From: Streptomyces rubrogriseus
Lineage (GTDB): Bacteria > Actinomycetota > Actinomycetes > Streptomycetales > Streptomycetaceae
DNA: 64,000 nucleotides
NCBI RefSeq assembly: GCF_027947575.1
Contig: NZ_CP116256.1
Coordinates: forward strand, 3,534,001-3,598,000
Direction of reading: 5' to 3'
Numbering within the stretch: the first letter of the stretch is position 1; each line of letters opens with the position of its first letter. Positions 33,466 through 42,727 of the stretch are shown here, piece after piece. The translations under genes and the position numbers were made by a program. The notes under the pieces were generated by a model, which worked only from the letters and a program-made list of their open reading frames with translations, made no database searches and had not been told where the DNA came from.

Positions 33466-34719
33466 TCAGTCGGCCGACGGCCCCGTCCAGTCCGCCGCCA
33501 CCTGGCCGATGCGGACCCGCTGCGGGTGATCGCCGACGGGGACGGAGACCGACTTCTCGCCGGTGGCGAAGTCGATGGCCGTCACCTGGTCGGCGCCGCT
33601 CTCGGAGACCACGCAGTGCGTCCCGTCGCCGCTGACCGTGGCCCAGTAGGGCTTGGCCGCGGGCACCAGCGGGCCCTCCTTGAGGGTGTCGCGGTCCACG
33701 ACCGTCGCGTAGTCGTCCATCGTGCCGGCGACGCAGATCCTGGCGCCGTCCGGGCTCATCGAGAGACCGTGGTGGCGCGAGTCGTTGACCCAGGTGGTGC
33801 GGTCCTCGCTGGTGGCGGGGTTCTTCGGCAGGGTCTTCGTCCGGGTGATCCGGTCCCCGGCGACGTCGTACTCGAAGAAGCCGTTGAAGAACGAGACCTG
33901 GAAGTACAGCTTGGACTCGTCGGGCGAGAAGACGGCGGGCCGCACCGCGTCCGAGTGGTCGCCGAGGCCGATCGCGTCGAGCCGCTCGCGCATGTCGACC
34001 ACCCTGACCCGCTCGTACGTCCGTGCGTCCACGATCGTGATGCGCCGGTCGCCCTTCGTCCAGTCGAGCCAGGGGGCGTCGAGCGCGGTGTTCACCTCAC
34101 CGATCGACATGTTCCAGATGTACCGGCCGTCGCGGGTGAAGATGTTCTCGTGCGGCTTGTCGCCCGTGCCGAACGAGCCGACCTGTTCACCCGTCCCGAT
34201 GTCGAGGACGTGCACGGTGTTCGAGGTCGACGCCGAGACCGCGACCCGGGTGCCGTCGGGGGAGATCGCCATGTGGTCGGAGCGGTAACCCGAGACGGGG
34301 AAGCGCCAGTTGATGTCGCCGGTGGCGAGGTCGACGGAGACCACGTCGGCGAAGCTCGGCCGGGAGACGACCACCGAGGCACCGTCCGGCGTCGAGTACA
34401 TGTCGTCGACGAGCTGGTCGTGTCCCTCGCCGACGCCGTTGCGGATGGCCTGGAAGTAGATCCACTTGATCGGATCGGCGTTGATCTCCGCCATCCGCTC
34501 CGCCTTGTCCGGGACGACGTCGATCCGGCCGATCCGCGCGAAGTCGCCGGTGGACCGGATGACGTCCGCGGTGCCGTCCCAGTTGTTGCCGACGAACATC
34601 ACCTCGCGCAGGCCGGCGGGGGCGTCCGGAGCGGCCGAGGCCGTGGCGGCGGGGGTGGCGACGGTGAGGGCGAGGGCGGCGGCTACGGCGCCGAGGTGCC
34701 TGGTCGAGAAGGCGGGCAT
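33466..34719 (-). CDS. Secreted YncE/YVTN-type beta-propeller protein
   Basis: A 417-residue exported protein. The signal peptide is about residues 1-30 (ending ATASAAP). Repeated blade motifs follow, such as SPDGTRVAVSASTSNTVHVLD, TRDGRYIWNMS, SPDESKLYFQ and SGDGTHCVVSESGADQVTAID, consistent with a seven-bladed propeller. Such proteins bind ligands or act as scaffolds, and no catalytic residues are evident. It is divergent from a TetR regulator, with palindromes in the gap, and is probably that regulator's target. Confidence 0.88.
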   Translation of the reverse strand: MPAFSTRHLGAVAAALALTVATPAATASAAPDAPAGLREVMFVGNNWDGTADVIRSTGDFARIGRIDVVPDKAERMAEINADPIKWIYFQAIRNGVGEGHDQLVDDMYSTPDGASVVVSRPSFADVVSVDLATGDINWRFPVSGYRSDHMAISPDGTRVAVSASTSNTVHVLDIGTGEQVGSFGTGDKPHENIFTRDGRYIWNMSIGEVNTALDAPWLDWTKGDRRITIVDARTYERVRVVDMRERLDAIGLGDHSDAVRPAVFSPDESKLYFQVSFFNGFFEYDVAGDRITRTKTLPKNPATSEDRTTWVNDSRHHGLSMSPDGARICVAGTMDDYATVVDRDTLKEGPLVPAAKPYWATVSGDGTHCVVSESGADQVTAIDFATGEKSVSVPVGDHPQRVRIGQVAADWTGPSAD

Positions 34720-34817
34720 GGTGCTCTCCTCCGGCAGGGGGCGTGGTGGGGGCGCTGGAGCATGGGGTGCTGGCGCGCGGACGCGCGCAGTCTGAACACA
34801 GCCGCTTTCAGAGTGAA

Positions 34818-34833
34818 CTTACTGCAAAGTAAG
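34818..34833. promoter_or_regulatory. Candidate TetR operator
   Basis: Inverted repeat CTTACT-GCAA-AGTAAG in the divergent gap, followed at once by a second one, GAAGGG-TCG-CCCTTC (34834-34848). Both lie between the propeller gene and the TetR gene. Binding by that TetR protein is inferred. Confidence 0.6.
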
Positions 34834-34917
34834 GAAGGGTCGCCCTTCTCCACAAGGTCCCGGACCCGACAAAATCGGCCGGAGGACGAGGAGTTGGCGC
34901 GAGGGAGGGGGCAGCGG

Positions 34918-35577
34918 GTGGCGGGCAGGCTCAGGGCGCCGACGGGCCGCTACGGCGGCAAGTCGGCCGCGCAGCGCCAGGCCGAGCGCCGCCGGCGCTT
35001 CCTCGACGCCGCGCTCCAGCTGTTCGGCGACAGCCCCGGCTACCGCGCCACGACCGTCGCGGCCCTCAGCGAGGCCGCAGGTCTGTCCACCCGCCAGTTC
35101 TACGAGGAGTTCCGCACCCTGGAGGACGTGCTCGCCGCGCTCCACCTCCAGGTCAACTCCTGGGCCGAGGAGGCCGTCCGCGCCGCGGCCGAGGGTGCCC
35201 GCGGCCTGCACCTCGCCGACCGCGCCGCCGTGATCTTCCGCGCCTACGCCGCCAACGTCACCGCCGATCCGCGCCGCGTCCGCATCACCTTCGTGGAGAT
35301 CGTCGGCGTCAGCCCGCGCCTGGAGGAACAGCGGCTGGCCCGCCGGGCCCGCTGGGTCGACCTCATCTGTGCCGAGGCCCGGTCGGCCGCCGTACGCGGA
35401 GAGGCGGCGGCCCGTGACTACCGGCTCGCCGCCACCGCGTTCATCGGCGGCGTCAACGGCCTGCTGCACGACTACAGCGCGGGCTGGGTGGACGCGACCC
35501 TCGACGAGGTCGTCGACGAACTGGTCCACCAGCTCCTGGCCGTCCTGCGCCCGCCCGGCCCGTTCCCGGAGGGCTGA
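34918..35577 (+). CDS. TetR-family transcriptional regulator
   Basis: A 219-residue regulator with an N-terminal helix-turn-helix (about 20-65: FLDAALQLFGDSPGY, then AGLSTRQFYEEF as recognition helix) and a helical ligand domain. GTG 34918 was chosen for the GGGAGGGGG site six bases upstream; a TTG 24 bases earlier is in frame. The basic N-terminal arm before the HTH is longer than usual. It is divergent from the propeller gene and convergent with the NTF2-like gene. The ligand is unknown. Confidence 0.9.
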   Translation: MAGRLRAPTGRYGGKSAAQRQAERRRRFLDAALQLFGDSPGYRATTVAALSEAAGLSTRQFYEEFRTLEDVLAALHLQVNSWAEEAVRAAAEGARGLHLADRAAVIFRAYAANVTADPRRVRITFVEIVGVSPRLEEQRLARRARWVDLICAEARSAAVRGEAAARDYRLAATAFIGGVNGLLHDYSAGWVDATLDEVVDELVHQLLAVLRPPGPFPEG

Positions 35578-35604
35578 CAGGCCCGCCCGTCGCCCGAACG
35601 CCGG

Positions 35605-35970
35605 CTACTCGTCCCAGGCCTGGATCATGGTCTGCTCGACGATCTCACCGTCCCGCAGCGACAGCATCGACTCCGCGAGCACCCGCACGCCGTCCGGGTA
35701 GGTGCACTCCTCGGAGAACGCGACCTGGTCGCCCTGGACCACACAGCGTGCCATCCGGTGGGTCATGTCGCGGCTGTAGACGTCGTCGAGCATCTCGGCG
35801 ATCTCGTCCCGGCCGTGCAGGACCTTGGGGCGGCTGGGCTGGTCGTACCGGTCGACGATGCGGACCTCCGCGTCCCGCGCGTACAGCGACAACAGGGGTG
35901 CCGCCGTCTCTCCTTCGATGCCCCGGCGCAGCGCTTCGGTGTCGAAGCCGGGGCCTGCCGTGGTACCCAT
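35605..35970 (-). CDS. NTF2-like (SnoaL-type) protein
   Basis: A 121-residue small alpha+beta protein of the nuclear-transport-factor-2-like superfamily, with the usual LHGRDEIAEMLDDVY and VAFSEECTYPDG elements. Members include ketosteroid-isomerase-like enzymes and ligand-binding proteins; no catalytic set is clear here. ATG 35970 follows GGAGG at ideal spacing, which rules out the longer upstream frame. It stands alone between convergent and divergent neighbours. Confidence 0.88.
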   Translation of the reverse strand: MGTTAGPGFDTEALRRGIEGETAAPLLSLYARDAEVRIVDRYDQPSRPKVLHGRDEIAEMLDDVYSRDMTHRMARCVVQGDQVAFSEECTYPDGVRVLAESMLSLRDGEIVEQTMIQAWDE

Positions 35971-36151
35971 GACGACCTCCTTCGGACGTCGAGGGCCGCG
36001 ACCCGGAGCCCGAACGGGCCGCCTCGGCCCTCTCCCTTCGAGCTTCCTCCGTCCGGGCGGCCACGGCAACGGTGACCGTGACACTGGTCCTCATGGGTGA
36101 GCGGCGCCGCCCGCCCGTGTCCACGCCGTGCCCGTCCGCGTTGCTCAGCAC

Positions 36152-36436
36152 ATGATCTCAACACGACGTATCGTCGCCGTCGTCGGGCTCGCCGCCGGTG
36201 TCACCGGCCTCGCCGCGCCGATGGCGAGCGCGGCCGGCGGGGGTCCGCTGGGCACGGAGAAGCTCAGCGTGACGAACACCCTCGACTCGCTCGCGGTCGG
36301 TGACATGCCCGCCGAGGACCGGGCCCGGATGCCGCTCCCGTCCCAGCAGTTGCACCGGCTCCAGGACCTCCAGCAACTGCAGCAGGTCACCGGCCTGGTC
36401 TCGCCCGTCTTCGGCGTGGTCCCCGCCCTGGGCTGA
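36152..36436 (+). CDS. Small secreted protein
   Basis: A 94-residue protein with a clear signal peptide (MISTRRIVAVVGLAAGVTGL, cleavage near ASA-AG). The mature part of about 65 residues holds the Leu/Gln-rich helix LHRLQDLQQLQQVTGLV and a hydrophobic end, FGVVPALG. Similar short secreted proteins occur widely in Streptomyces, and their function is unknown. No ribosome site is visible; a GTG 24 bases upstream would extend it. The tail motif VTGLV resembles the core of the exported peptide at 25735, but this may be chance. Confidence 0.75.
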   Translation: MISTRRIVAVVGLAAGVTGLAAPMASAAGGGPLGTEKLSVTNTLDSLAVGDMPAEDRARMPLPSQQLHRLQDLQQLQQVTGLVSPVFGVVPALG

Positions 36437-36444
36437 CGCCCGCG

Positions 36445-38199
36445 TCAGCCACCGGTTGCCAGGAACTGGGTGGCCGCCAGCTCCGCGTACAGCGGATCGG
36501 CGGTCACCAGCTCCCGGTGCGTGCCGACCGCACGCACGCGCCCCGCGTCCATCACCACGATCCGGTCCGCCATCGTCACCGTGGACAGCCGGTGCGCGAC
36601 CACCAGCACCGTGGTCGTCCGGGCCACGTCCGCCACGGTGTCGCGCAGCGCCGCCTCGTTGACCGCGTCCAGCTGCGAGGTGGCCTCGTCGAGCAGCAGC
36701 AGACGCGGCCGGCGCAACAGCGCACGGGCGATGGCCACCCGCTGGCGCTCGCCCCCGGACAGTTTCGTGCCCCGATGCCCGACGAGCGTCTCCAGCCCGT
36801 GCGGCAGCCGTTCGACCAGGCCGTCCAGGCGGGTCGTCTTCAGCACGGCGGCCAGGGTCGCCTCGTCCCCCTCCGGATTGCCCAGCAGCAGGTTGTCCCG
36901 CAGCGAACCGGACAGCACCGGGGCGTCCTGCTCCACATAGCCGATCGAGGCCCGCAGCGAGGACAGTTCCCAGTCCCCGAGGCTCCGGCCGTCCAGCGTG
37001 ATCTCACCGGAGTCCGGGTCGTAGAACCGCTCCAGGAGGGAGAAGACGGTGGTCTTGCCCGCACCGGACGGACCGACGAACGCCGTCATCCCCCGGGCCG
37101 GCACCTCGAAGCTCACCCCGTGGTGGATGTACGGAAGATCGTCGGCATAGCGGAAGCGGACCTCGCGGAAGGAGACGGACGCCGGCGGCGCGCCCGTCGA
37201 CGGCAGCGGGACCGGCCGGGCCTGCGGCTCCGCGGGCAGGCCCAGCGCGTCCTGGATCCGGCCCAGCGCCGCCCGGCCCGTCTGGTACTGCGTGATCGCG
37301 CCGACGACCTGCTGGATCGGGGACATCAGATAGAAGACGAACAGCAGGAACGCGACCAGGGTCCCCACGTCGATCGCTCCCGTCGCCACCCGCGCCCCGC
37401 CCACCGCGAGCACCGTGATGAAGGCGATCTGCATCGCGAGCCCCGCCGTGTGGCCCGCGGCGGCCGACCACTTGGCGGCCCGCACGCTCTGCCGCCAGGA
37501 CTCCTCGGCGGCCTCGTGCAGCACCCGCTCCTCCCGGGGCTCGGCGCCCGACGCCTTCACGGTGCGCAGCGCGCCGAGGATCCGCTCCAGCGCGGCGCCC
37601 ATCACGCCCACCGCGTCCTGCGCCTGCCGGCTCGCCCGGTTGATGCGCGGCACGATCAGCCCCAGCACCGTGCCCGCGCCCAGCACCACCGCCAGCGTCA
37701 CCCCGAGGAGCACCGGATCGACGACGCCCATCATCACCAGCGTCGCCACCAGCGTCAGCCCACCGGTGCCGAGGCCGATGAGGGAGTCGGTGGTCACCTC
37801 GCGCAGCAGCGTCGTGTCGGAGGTGATCCGGGCCATCAGGTCACCGGGCTCGGTGCGGTCCACCGCCGCGATCCGCAGTCGCAGCAGGTACGACGACAGG
37901 GTGCGCCGCGCCCCGAGCACCACCGACTCCGCGGTGCGCCGCAGCACGTACGAACCCAGCGCGCCCAGCGCCGTGTTGGCGACCACCAGACCCGACATGG
38001 CGAGCAGCGCACCGGTGATGGCCCGGTCCTGCGCCAGGTCGTCGATCAGCTCCCGCGCCACCAGTGGCAGCAACAGCCCCGTGGCGCCGGTGAGCAGGGA
38101 GAGCAGCGCGCCCGCGAACAGGGCCGTGCGGTGCGGTCGTACGTAGGACAGGAGCAGCCGCCAGGCGGGCGTACCGGTCCCAGGCTGTGCGGTGGTCAC
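36445..38199 (-). CDS. ABC exporter, fused permease and ATPase
   Basis: A 584-residue half-transporter of the multidrug/lipid exporter type. Six membrane helices occupy about 20-310, starting [14 protein letters not shown]. The ATPase has Walker [10 protein letters not shown], signature LSGGERQRV, Walker [13 protein letters not shown] and H-loop AHRLSTV. It would act as a homodimer. The start is GTG with AAGGAG six bases upstream. The convergent small secreted protein ends 8 bp away. The cargo is unknown; drug or lipid efflux is the default guess. Confidence 0.94.
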   Translation of the reverse strand: MTTAQPGTGTPAWRLLLSYVRPHRTALFAGALLSLLTGATGLLLPLVARELIDDLAQDRAITGALLAMSGLVVANTALGALGSYVLRRTAESVVLGARRTLSSYLLRLRIAAVDRTEPGDLMARITSDTTLLREVTTDSLIGLGTGGLTLVATLVMMGVVDPVLLGVTLAVVLGAGTVLGLIVPRINRASRQAQDAVGVMGAALERILGALRTVKASGAEPREERVLHEAAEESWRQSVRAAKWSAAAGHTAGLAMQIAFITVLAVGGARVATGAIDVGTLVAFLLFVFYLMSPIQQVVGAITQYQTGRAALGRIQDALGLPAEPQARPVPLPSTGAPPASVSFREVRFRYADDLPYIHHGVSFEVPARGMTAFVGPSGAGKTTVFSLLERFYDPDSGEITLDGRSLGDWELSSLRASIGYVEQDAPVLSGSLRDNLLLGNPEGDEATLAAVLKTTRLDGLVERLPHGLETLVGHRGTKLSGGERQRVAIARALLRRPRLLLLDEATSQLDAVNEAALRDTVADVARTTTVLVVAHRLSTVTMADRIVVMDAGRVRAVGTHRELVTADPLYAELAATQFLATGG

Positions 38200-38375
38200 G
38201 TCGCTCCTTCGGCACACGGACGGGGCACTCAGGCTACGTCGGCGCCGAACGCCACGACGCGCCGGTCCCGCGAGACCACCCGCACTCCGCGAACCGCCCT
38301 GTCACCTGCCCCTTTCCGATCACTTGCGCGTAGGGTCTGGGGGAACGCTGAACGGCCGAGGAAGGGGTCAGGACC

Positions 38376-39464
38376 ATGGCGCAGGAAGTACGCGGCGTGA
38401 TCGCGCCGGGCAAGGACGAGCCGGTGCGGATCGAGACGATCGTCGTGCCGGACCCCGGCCCGGGCGAGGCCGTCGTCAAGATCCAGGCCTGCGGGGTGTG
38501 CCACACCGACCTGCACTACAAGCAGGGCGGCATCAACGACGAGTTCCCGTTCCTGCTCGGCCACGAGGCCGCGGGCGTGGTCGAGTCGGTCGGCGCCGGG
38601 GTCACCGACGTGGCCCCCGGCGACTTCGTGATCCTCAACTGGCGCGCCGTGTGCGGCACCTGCCGGGCCTGTCTGCGCGGACGGCCCTGGTACTGCTTCG
38701 ACACCCACAACGCCGAGCAGAGGATGACCCTCGCGTCGACCGGCCAGGAGCTGTCCCCGGCGCTCGGCATCGGCGCCTTCGCCGAGAAGACCCTGGTCGC
38801 CGCCGGACAGTGCACCAAGGTCGACCCGGCGGTCTCGGCCGAGGTGGCCGGGCTCCTCGGCTGCGGGGTGATGGCCGGCATCGGCGCCGCCATCAACACC
38901 GGCAACGTCGGCCGCGGTGACACCGTCGCCGTCATCGGCTGCGGCGGCGTCGGCGACGCGGCGATCGCCGGGTCGTACCTGGCGGGCGCGTCGAAGGTCA
39001 TCGCCGTGGACATCGACGACCGCAAGCTGGAGACCGCCCGTTCCATGGGCGCCACCCACACCGTCAACTCCCGCGGGACCGACCCCGTCGAGGCGATCCG
39101 TGAACTGACCGGCGGCTTCGGCGCCGACGTCGTCATCGAGGCCGTCGGCCGCCCGGAGACCTACCGCCAGGCCTTCTACGCCCGCGACCTGGCCGGCACC
39201 GTCGTCCTGGTCGGCGTGCCCACTCCCGAGATGAAGCTGGAGCTGCCGCTGCTCGACGTGTTCGGCCGCGGCGGCTCGCTCAAGTCCTCCTGGTACGGCG
39301 ACTGCCTGCCCTCCCGCGACTTCCCGATGCTCGTCGACCTCCACCTCCAGGGCCGCCTGGACCTCGGCAAGTTCGTCACCGAGACCATCCGCCTCGACGA
39401 GGTGGAGCAGGCCTTCGACCGGATGCACGCCGGTGACGTGCTGCGCTCGGTGGTGGTGCTCTGA
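38376..39464 (+). CDS. mscR: S-(hydroxymethyl)mycothiol dehydrogenase
   Basis: A 362-residue zinc alcohol dehydrogenase that oxidises the formaldehyde-mycothiol adduct (and reduces S-nitrosomycothiol). Catalytic zinc ligands are Cys42 and His63-Glu64; the structural zinc has Cys93, Cys96, Cys99 and Cys107. The NAD site is [14 protein letters not shown]. Sequence blocks [23 protein letters not shown] and SSWYGDCLP match actinobacterial MscR closely. The start follows GAGGAAGG. The stop overlaps the start of the MBL hydrolase gene by one base. Confidence 0.95.
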   Translation: MAQEVRGVIAPGKDEPVRIETIVVPDPGPGEAVVKIQACGVCHTDLHYKQGGINDEFPFLLGHEAAGVVESVGAGVTDVAPGDFVILNWRAVCGTCRACLRGRPWYCFDTHNAEQRMTLASTGQELSPALGIGAFAEKTLVAAGQCTKVDPAVSAEVAGLLGCGVMAGIGAAINTGNVGRGDTVAVIGCGGVGDAAIAGSYLAGASKVIAVDIDDRKLETARSMGATHTVNSRGTDPVEAIRELTGGFGADVVIEAVGRPETYRQAFYARDLAGTVVLVGVPTPEMKLELPLLDVFGRGGSLKSSWYGDCLPSRDFPMLVDLHLQGRLDLGKFVTETIRLDEVEQAFDRMHAGDVLRSVVVL

Positions 39465-40093
39465 TGGCTCCCCGCATCGAACGCCTCGTCACCTCCGGGC
39501 AGTTCAGCCTCGACGGCGGCACCTGGGACGTCGACAACAACGTCTGGCTGGTCGGCGACGACCACGAGGTGGTGGTCATCGACGCCGCCCACGACGCCGA
39601 CGCCATCGCCGAGGCCGTCGGGGACCGGCGGCTCACCGCCATCGTGTGCACCCACGCCCACAACGACCACGTGGGCGCCGCGCCCGCGCTCGCCGAGCGC
39701 ACCGGCGCCACCGTCTGGCTGCACCGCGACGACCTGCCCCTGTGGCAACAGACCCACCCCGACCGCGCCCCGGACGCGTGGCTGACCGACGGCCTGGTCA
39801 TCGAGGCCGCCGGCGCCGACCTGACCGTCCTGCACACCCCGGGCCACGCGCCCGGCGCGGTCTGCCTCTACGACCCCGGTCTCGGCACCGTGTTCACCGG
39901 CGACACCCTCTTCCAGGGCGGACCGGGCGCCACCGGCCGCTCCTACTCCCACTTCCCGACCATCATCGACTCGATCCGGGACAAGCTGCTGGTCCTCCCG
40001 CCCGAGACCGAGGTTCGCACCGGGCACGGCGACTCCACGACCATCGGCGCCGAGGCCCCGCACCTGGAGGAGTGGATCAAGCGCGGGCACTGA
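39464..40093 (+). CDS. MBL-fold hydrolase, probable S-formylmycothiol hydrolase
   Basis: A 209-residue metallo-beta-lactamase-fold hydrolase with the zinc motif His64-x-His66-x-Asp68-His69 (HAHNDH), later ligands in TPGHAPG and FTGDTLF, and RTGHGD near the end. It overlaps mscR by one base (TGATG), a conserved arrangement in actinobacteria. Thioester hydrolysis of S-formylmycothiol to formate and mycothiol is the likely step after MscR. The role rests on gene context and family. Confidence 0.9.
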   Translation: MAPRIERLVTSGQFSLDGGTWDVDNNVWLVGDDHEVVVIDAAHDADAIAEAVGDRRLTAIVCTHAHNDHVGAAPALAERTGATVWLHRDDLPLWQQTHPDRAPDAWLTDGLVIEAAGADLTVLHTPGHAPGAVCLYDPGLGTVFTGDTLFQGGPGATGRSYSHFPTIIDSIRDKLLVLPPETEVRTGHGDSTTIGAEAPHLEEWIKRGH

Positions 40094-40173
40094 CCTGGAC
40101 GGCAGCCGCCGAGACCGCCCCGGCAAGTGCCCAAACGCGTAAACGCGGGGACACGCGGTAAAGGTGACAGAAG

Positions 40174-40250
40174 ATGTCCGGCTTCCCGGGCACTCTCGAA
40201 CACGACATCGCTAGTGCGGGACGTGTGGGAGAGGAACGGAAGCCGGACAT
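40174..40250 (+). promoter_or_regulatory. Inverted repeat masking a start codon
   Basis: ATGTCCGGCTTCC (40174-40186) is perfectly complementary to GGAAGCCGGACAT (40238-40250). In mRNA the right arm would hide the GGAAG ribosome site and the first two bases of the ATG at 40249. It could be a translational switch or an operator. Confidence 0.7.
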
Positions 40251-41175
40251 GACAGGGTCATCGAAAGGTCCGCTGGCGGGCAGGGTCGCACTGGTCGCCG
40301 GGGCGACCCGCGGCGCCGGCCGGGGCATCGCCGTCGAACTGGGCGCGGCCGGCGCCACCGTCTACGTCACCGGCCGCAGCACCCGCGCCCGGCGCTCGGA
40401 GTACGACCGCCCCGAGACCATCGAGGACACCGCCGACCTGGTCACCGAGGCGGGCGGCCACGGCGTCGCCGTACCCGCCGACCACCTGGACCCGGCCCAG
40501 GTCGCCGCCGTCGTCGACCGGATCGCCAGCGAACAGGCCCGCCTCGACATCCTGGTCAACGACATCTGGGGCGGCGAGACCCTCTTCGAGTGGGACAGCC
40601 CCGTCTGGGAGCACGACCTCGACAACGGCCTCAGACTGCTGCGGCTCGCCGTCGAGACCCACGCCATCACCAGCCACCACGCGCTGCCGCTGCTGCTGCG
40701 CCGCCCCGGCGGACTGGTCGTCGAGGTCACCGACGGCACCGACGCCTACAACCGCGACCACTACCGCAACTCGTTCTTCTACGACCTCGCCAAGACGTCC
40801 GTCCTGCGGATGGCCTTCTCCCTCGGGCACGAGGTGGGACCGCGGGGCGCCACCGCCGTCGCGGTGACCCCCGGCTGGCTGCGTTCGGAGATCATGCTCG
40901 ACCACTTCGGCGTGCGCGAGGAGAACTGGCGCGACGCCCTCGACCGCGTCCCGCACTTCGCCATCTCCGAGACGCCCCGCTACGTCGGCCGCGCCGTGAC
41001 CGCCCTCGCCGCCGACCCCGGTGTGGCGCGCTTCAACGGACGGTCCTTCTCCAGCGGCTCGCTCGCCCAGGAGTACGGCTTCACCGACCTCGACGGCAGC
41101 CGCCCGGACGCCTGGCGCTATCTCGTGGAGGTCCAGGACGCGGACAAGCCCGCCGACGTCACGGGGTATCGCTGA
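40249..41175 (+). CDS. Short-chain dehydrogenase/reductase
   Basis: A 308-residue NAD(P)-dependent oxidoreductase. The cofactor site is AGATRGAGRGIA, the NAG-type motif appears as LVNDIWGG, and Tyr-x3-Lys reads FYDLAKTS. The group resembles human DHRS1-like SDRs, with an insertion after the cofactor domain (RSTRARRSEYDRP). Start ATG 40249 is at the edge of a hairpin; a start at 40174 would add 25 residues not typical of the family. It follows the MBL gene by 155 bp and may be unrelated. The last 17 bp overlap the convergent gene. Confidence 0.88.
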   Translation: MTGSSKGPLAGRVALVAGATRGAGRGIAVELGAAGATVYVTGRSTRARRSEYDRPETIEDTADLVTEAGGHGVAVPADHLDPAQVAAVVDRIASEQARLDILVNDIWGGETLFEWDSPVWEHDLDNGLRLLRLAVETHAITSHHALPLLLRRPGGLVVEVTDGTDAYNRDHYRNSFFYDLAKTSVLRMAFSLGHEVGPRGATAVAVTPGWLRSEIMLDHFGVREENWRDALDRVPHFAISETPRYVGRAVTALAADPGVARFNGRSFSSGSLAQEYGFTDLDGSRPDAWRYLVEVQDADKPADVTGYR

Positions 41176-41686
41176 GTGTCGGCAGGGGCATACGGGCGGA
41201 ATGACCGGTGGGCAGGCCCAGGTCGGCCCGTACTGCGGTGTAGTAGTCCGCCCGCGCGACGCGTTGCCGTTCGAGCAGCTCCCGCCACGCCGGACCGTCG
41301 CGTACCAGCCGCTCCATGTCCATGAGGACGACGACCCAGGCCCGCGCCTTCTCCACGACCTGGGGGCTGCCCAGCAGGAGCAGCGCCTCCCAGTAGGGGT
41401 CGCGGGCCGCCGTGGCCTCGGCCATCGACACGTCGGCCTCCCGGGGCGGCAGCGGATGCGGGTGCGGATCCAGGCCGAGCGCGGACGCTCCCCGGTAGGT
41501 CAGGGTCACGGACGTCTTCACCGCCCGCGCGTAGTCCGCATACGCAGTGAACCGCCGCTCCTGCCAGTGGGCCTCCCGATCCCGCCGGAACCGGGCCCGG
41601 TCACTGCGGACCACGGCGAGATAGGAACCGAGCGCGCCGATGACGACGCCCATGAGCGCGGGGAGTTGCTGCACAAACGCGGACAT
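41159..41686 (-). CDS. Hypothetical single-pass membrane protein
   Basis: A 175-residue protein. Residues about 8-27 (LPALMGVVIGALGSYLAVVR) form one membrane helix, followed by a basic, largely helical cytoplasmic domain with EAHWQERRFTAYADYARAVK and Trp/Arg-rich helices. Similar proteins are frequent in Streptomyces without a known role. It converges with the SDR gene and overlaps its end by 17 bp. It is divergent from the next SDR gene. Confidence 0.82.
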   Translation of the reverse strand: MSAFVQQLPALMGVVIGALGSYLAVVRSDRARFRRDREAHWQERRFTAYADYARAVKTSVTLTYRGASALGLDPHPHPLPPREADVSMAEATAARDPYWEALLLLGSPQVVEKARAWVVVLMDMERLVRDGPAWRELLERQRVARADYYTAVRADLGLPTGHSARMPLPTLSDTP

Positions 41687-41723
41687 GGCCGCACGCTATC
41701 TGCCGCTGTGATCGTCGCGGTAC

Positions 41724-41729
41724 TACCGT
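41724..41729 (+). promoter_or_regulatory. Leaderless -10 box TACCGT
   Basis: TAnnnT with seven bases to the ATG at 41737 and no ribosome site between them. This is the arrangement of leaderless transcripts. Confidence 0.55.
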
Positions 41730-41736
41730 CTGGCCC

Positions 41737-42537
41737 ATGACGGAGACCAGGCGATTCACCGACCACGCGGCACTCGTGACGGGCGCGGCCCGGGGCATCG
41801 GCGCGGCCACCGTACGCCGGCTCGCCACGGAGGGAGCCCGGGTACTGCTGACCGACGTGGACCTCGCGGCGGCGCGGCGGACGGCGGCGGAACTGGCGGA
41901 CGACGGGCTCGACGTGACCGCGTTCGCCTGCGACGTGAGCGACCGGGCGTCCGTCGAGGCGGCCGTCGCCCACGCCGTGGAAACCTTCGGCGGTCTGGAC
42001 GTGCTGGTCAACAACGCCTTCGCCTGTACGCCGGACGCCCCGCTCTTCGAGGACGAACCGGACGACGTCTGGGCCCGCGACCTCGATGTCACCCTCACCG
42101 GCGCCCAACGCTGCTGCCGGGCCGCGCTGCCCCACCTCGCGGCCGCCGGGCGCGGCGCGATCGTGAGCATCGGCTCGGTCAACGGGGTCCAGGACTTCGG
42201 CAACCACGCCTACAGCGCGGCCAAGGCGGGTCTCGCCTCGCTGACCCGCACCCTCGCCGGACACGCGGGCCCGCGCGGCGTCCGCGTCAACCTCGTCACG
42301 CCGGGCACGGTGCGCACCACGGCCTGGGAGGGCCGGGACGAGGAACTGGCGGCGGTGCGGGGGCTGTATCCGCTGGGGCGGGTCGGCGAGCCAGAGGACG
42401 TCGCGGCGGCCGTCGCCTTCCTCGCCTCGCGCGACGCCGCCTGGATCACCGGGACCACCCTGGCCGTCGACGGCGGTCTGACCGCGGTCAACACCGGCTT
42501 CCGGCGGGCGATCGCGCGGGCGGAGGGCTCGGACTGA
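41737..42537 (+). CDS. Short-chain dehydrogenase/reductase
   Basis: A 266-residue classical SDR. The cofactor site TGAARGIGAAT, the DVSDRAS acidic turn, the structural VNNAF, the catalytic Ser in SIGSVNG, and Tyr-x3-Lys in YSAAKAG are all present. VDGGLTAV is the usual C-terminal block. It resembles 3-oxoacyl-ACP-reductase-like and glucose-dehydrogenase-like SDRs, but the substrate is unknown. The mRNA is probably leaderless. A tandem repeat follows the stop codon. Confidence 0.93.
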   Translation: MTETRRFTDHAALVTGAARGIGAATVRRLATEGARVLLTDVDLAAARRTAAELADDGLDVTAFACDVSDRASVEAAVAHAVETFGGLDVLVNNAFACTPDAPLFEDEPDDVWARDLDVTLTGAQRCCRAALPHLAAAGRGAIVSIGSVNGVQDFGNHAYSAAKAGLASLTRTLAGHAGPRGVRVNLVTPGTVRTTAWEGRDEELAAVRGLYPLGRVGEPEDVAAAVAFLASRDAAWITGTTLAVDGGLTAVNTGFRRAIARAEGSD

Positions 42538-42543
42538 CGCGTC

Positions 42544-42592
42544 CGTGCGGTCCGGTGCGGTCAGATGCGGTGCGGTCAGGTGCGGTCCGGTG
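42544..42592 (+). repeat. Degenerate 10-bp tandem repeat
   Basis: About five copies built on GTGCGGTC with two-base fillers (CG, AG) directly after the SDR stop codon. Intergenic; no known role. Confidence 0.7.
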
Positions 42593-42727
42593 GCGTTTGT
42601 CACGGTTGCGTCGCGGCGGCGGGCGGCACGCAACCAAAGCCGCCGGACGGCGGTCTAGCATGCCGGGATCGCACGAAGGCGAACTTCCGCCCAGCGCACC
42701 GCCTCGACGCGAAAGGCATGACCGACC

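Noticed and set aside
40174..40248. N-terminal extension of the SDR protein from ATG 40174
   Set aside because: The added 25 residues are not typical of the family; kept as an alternative only because the hairpin makes the start uncertain.
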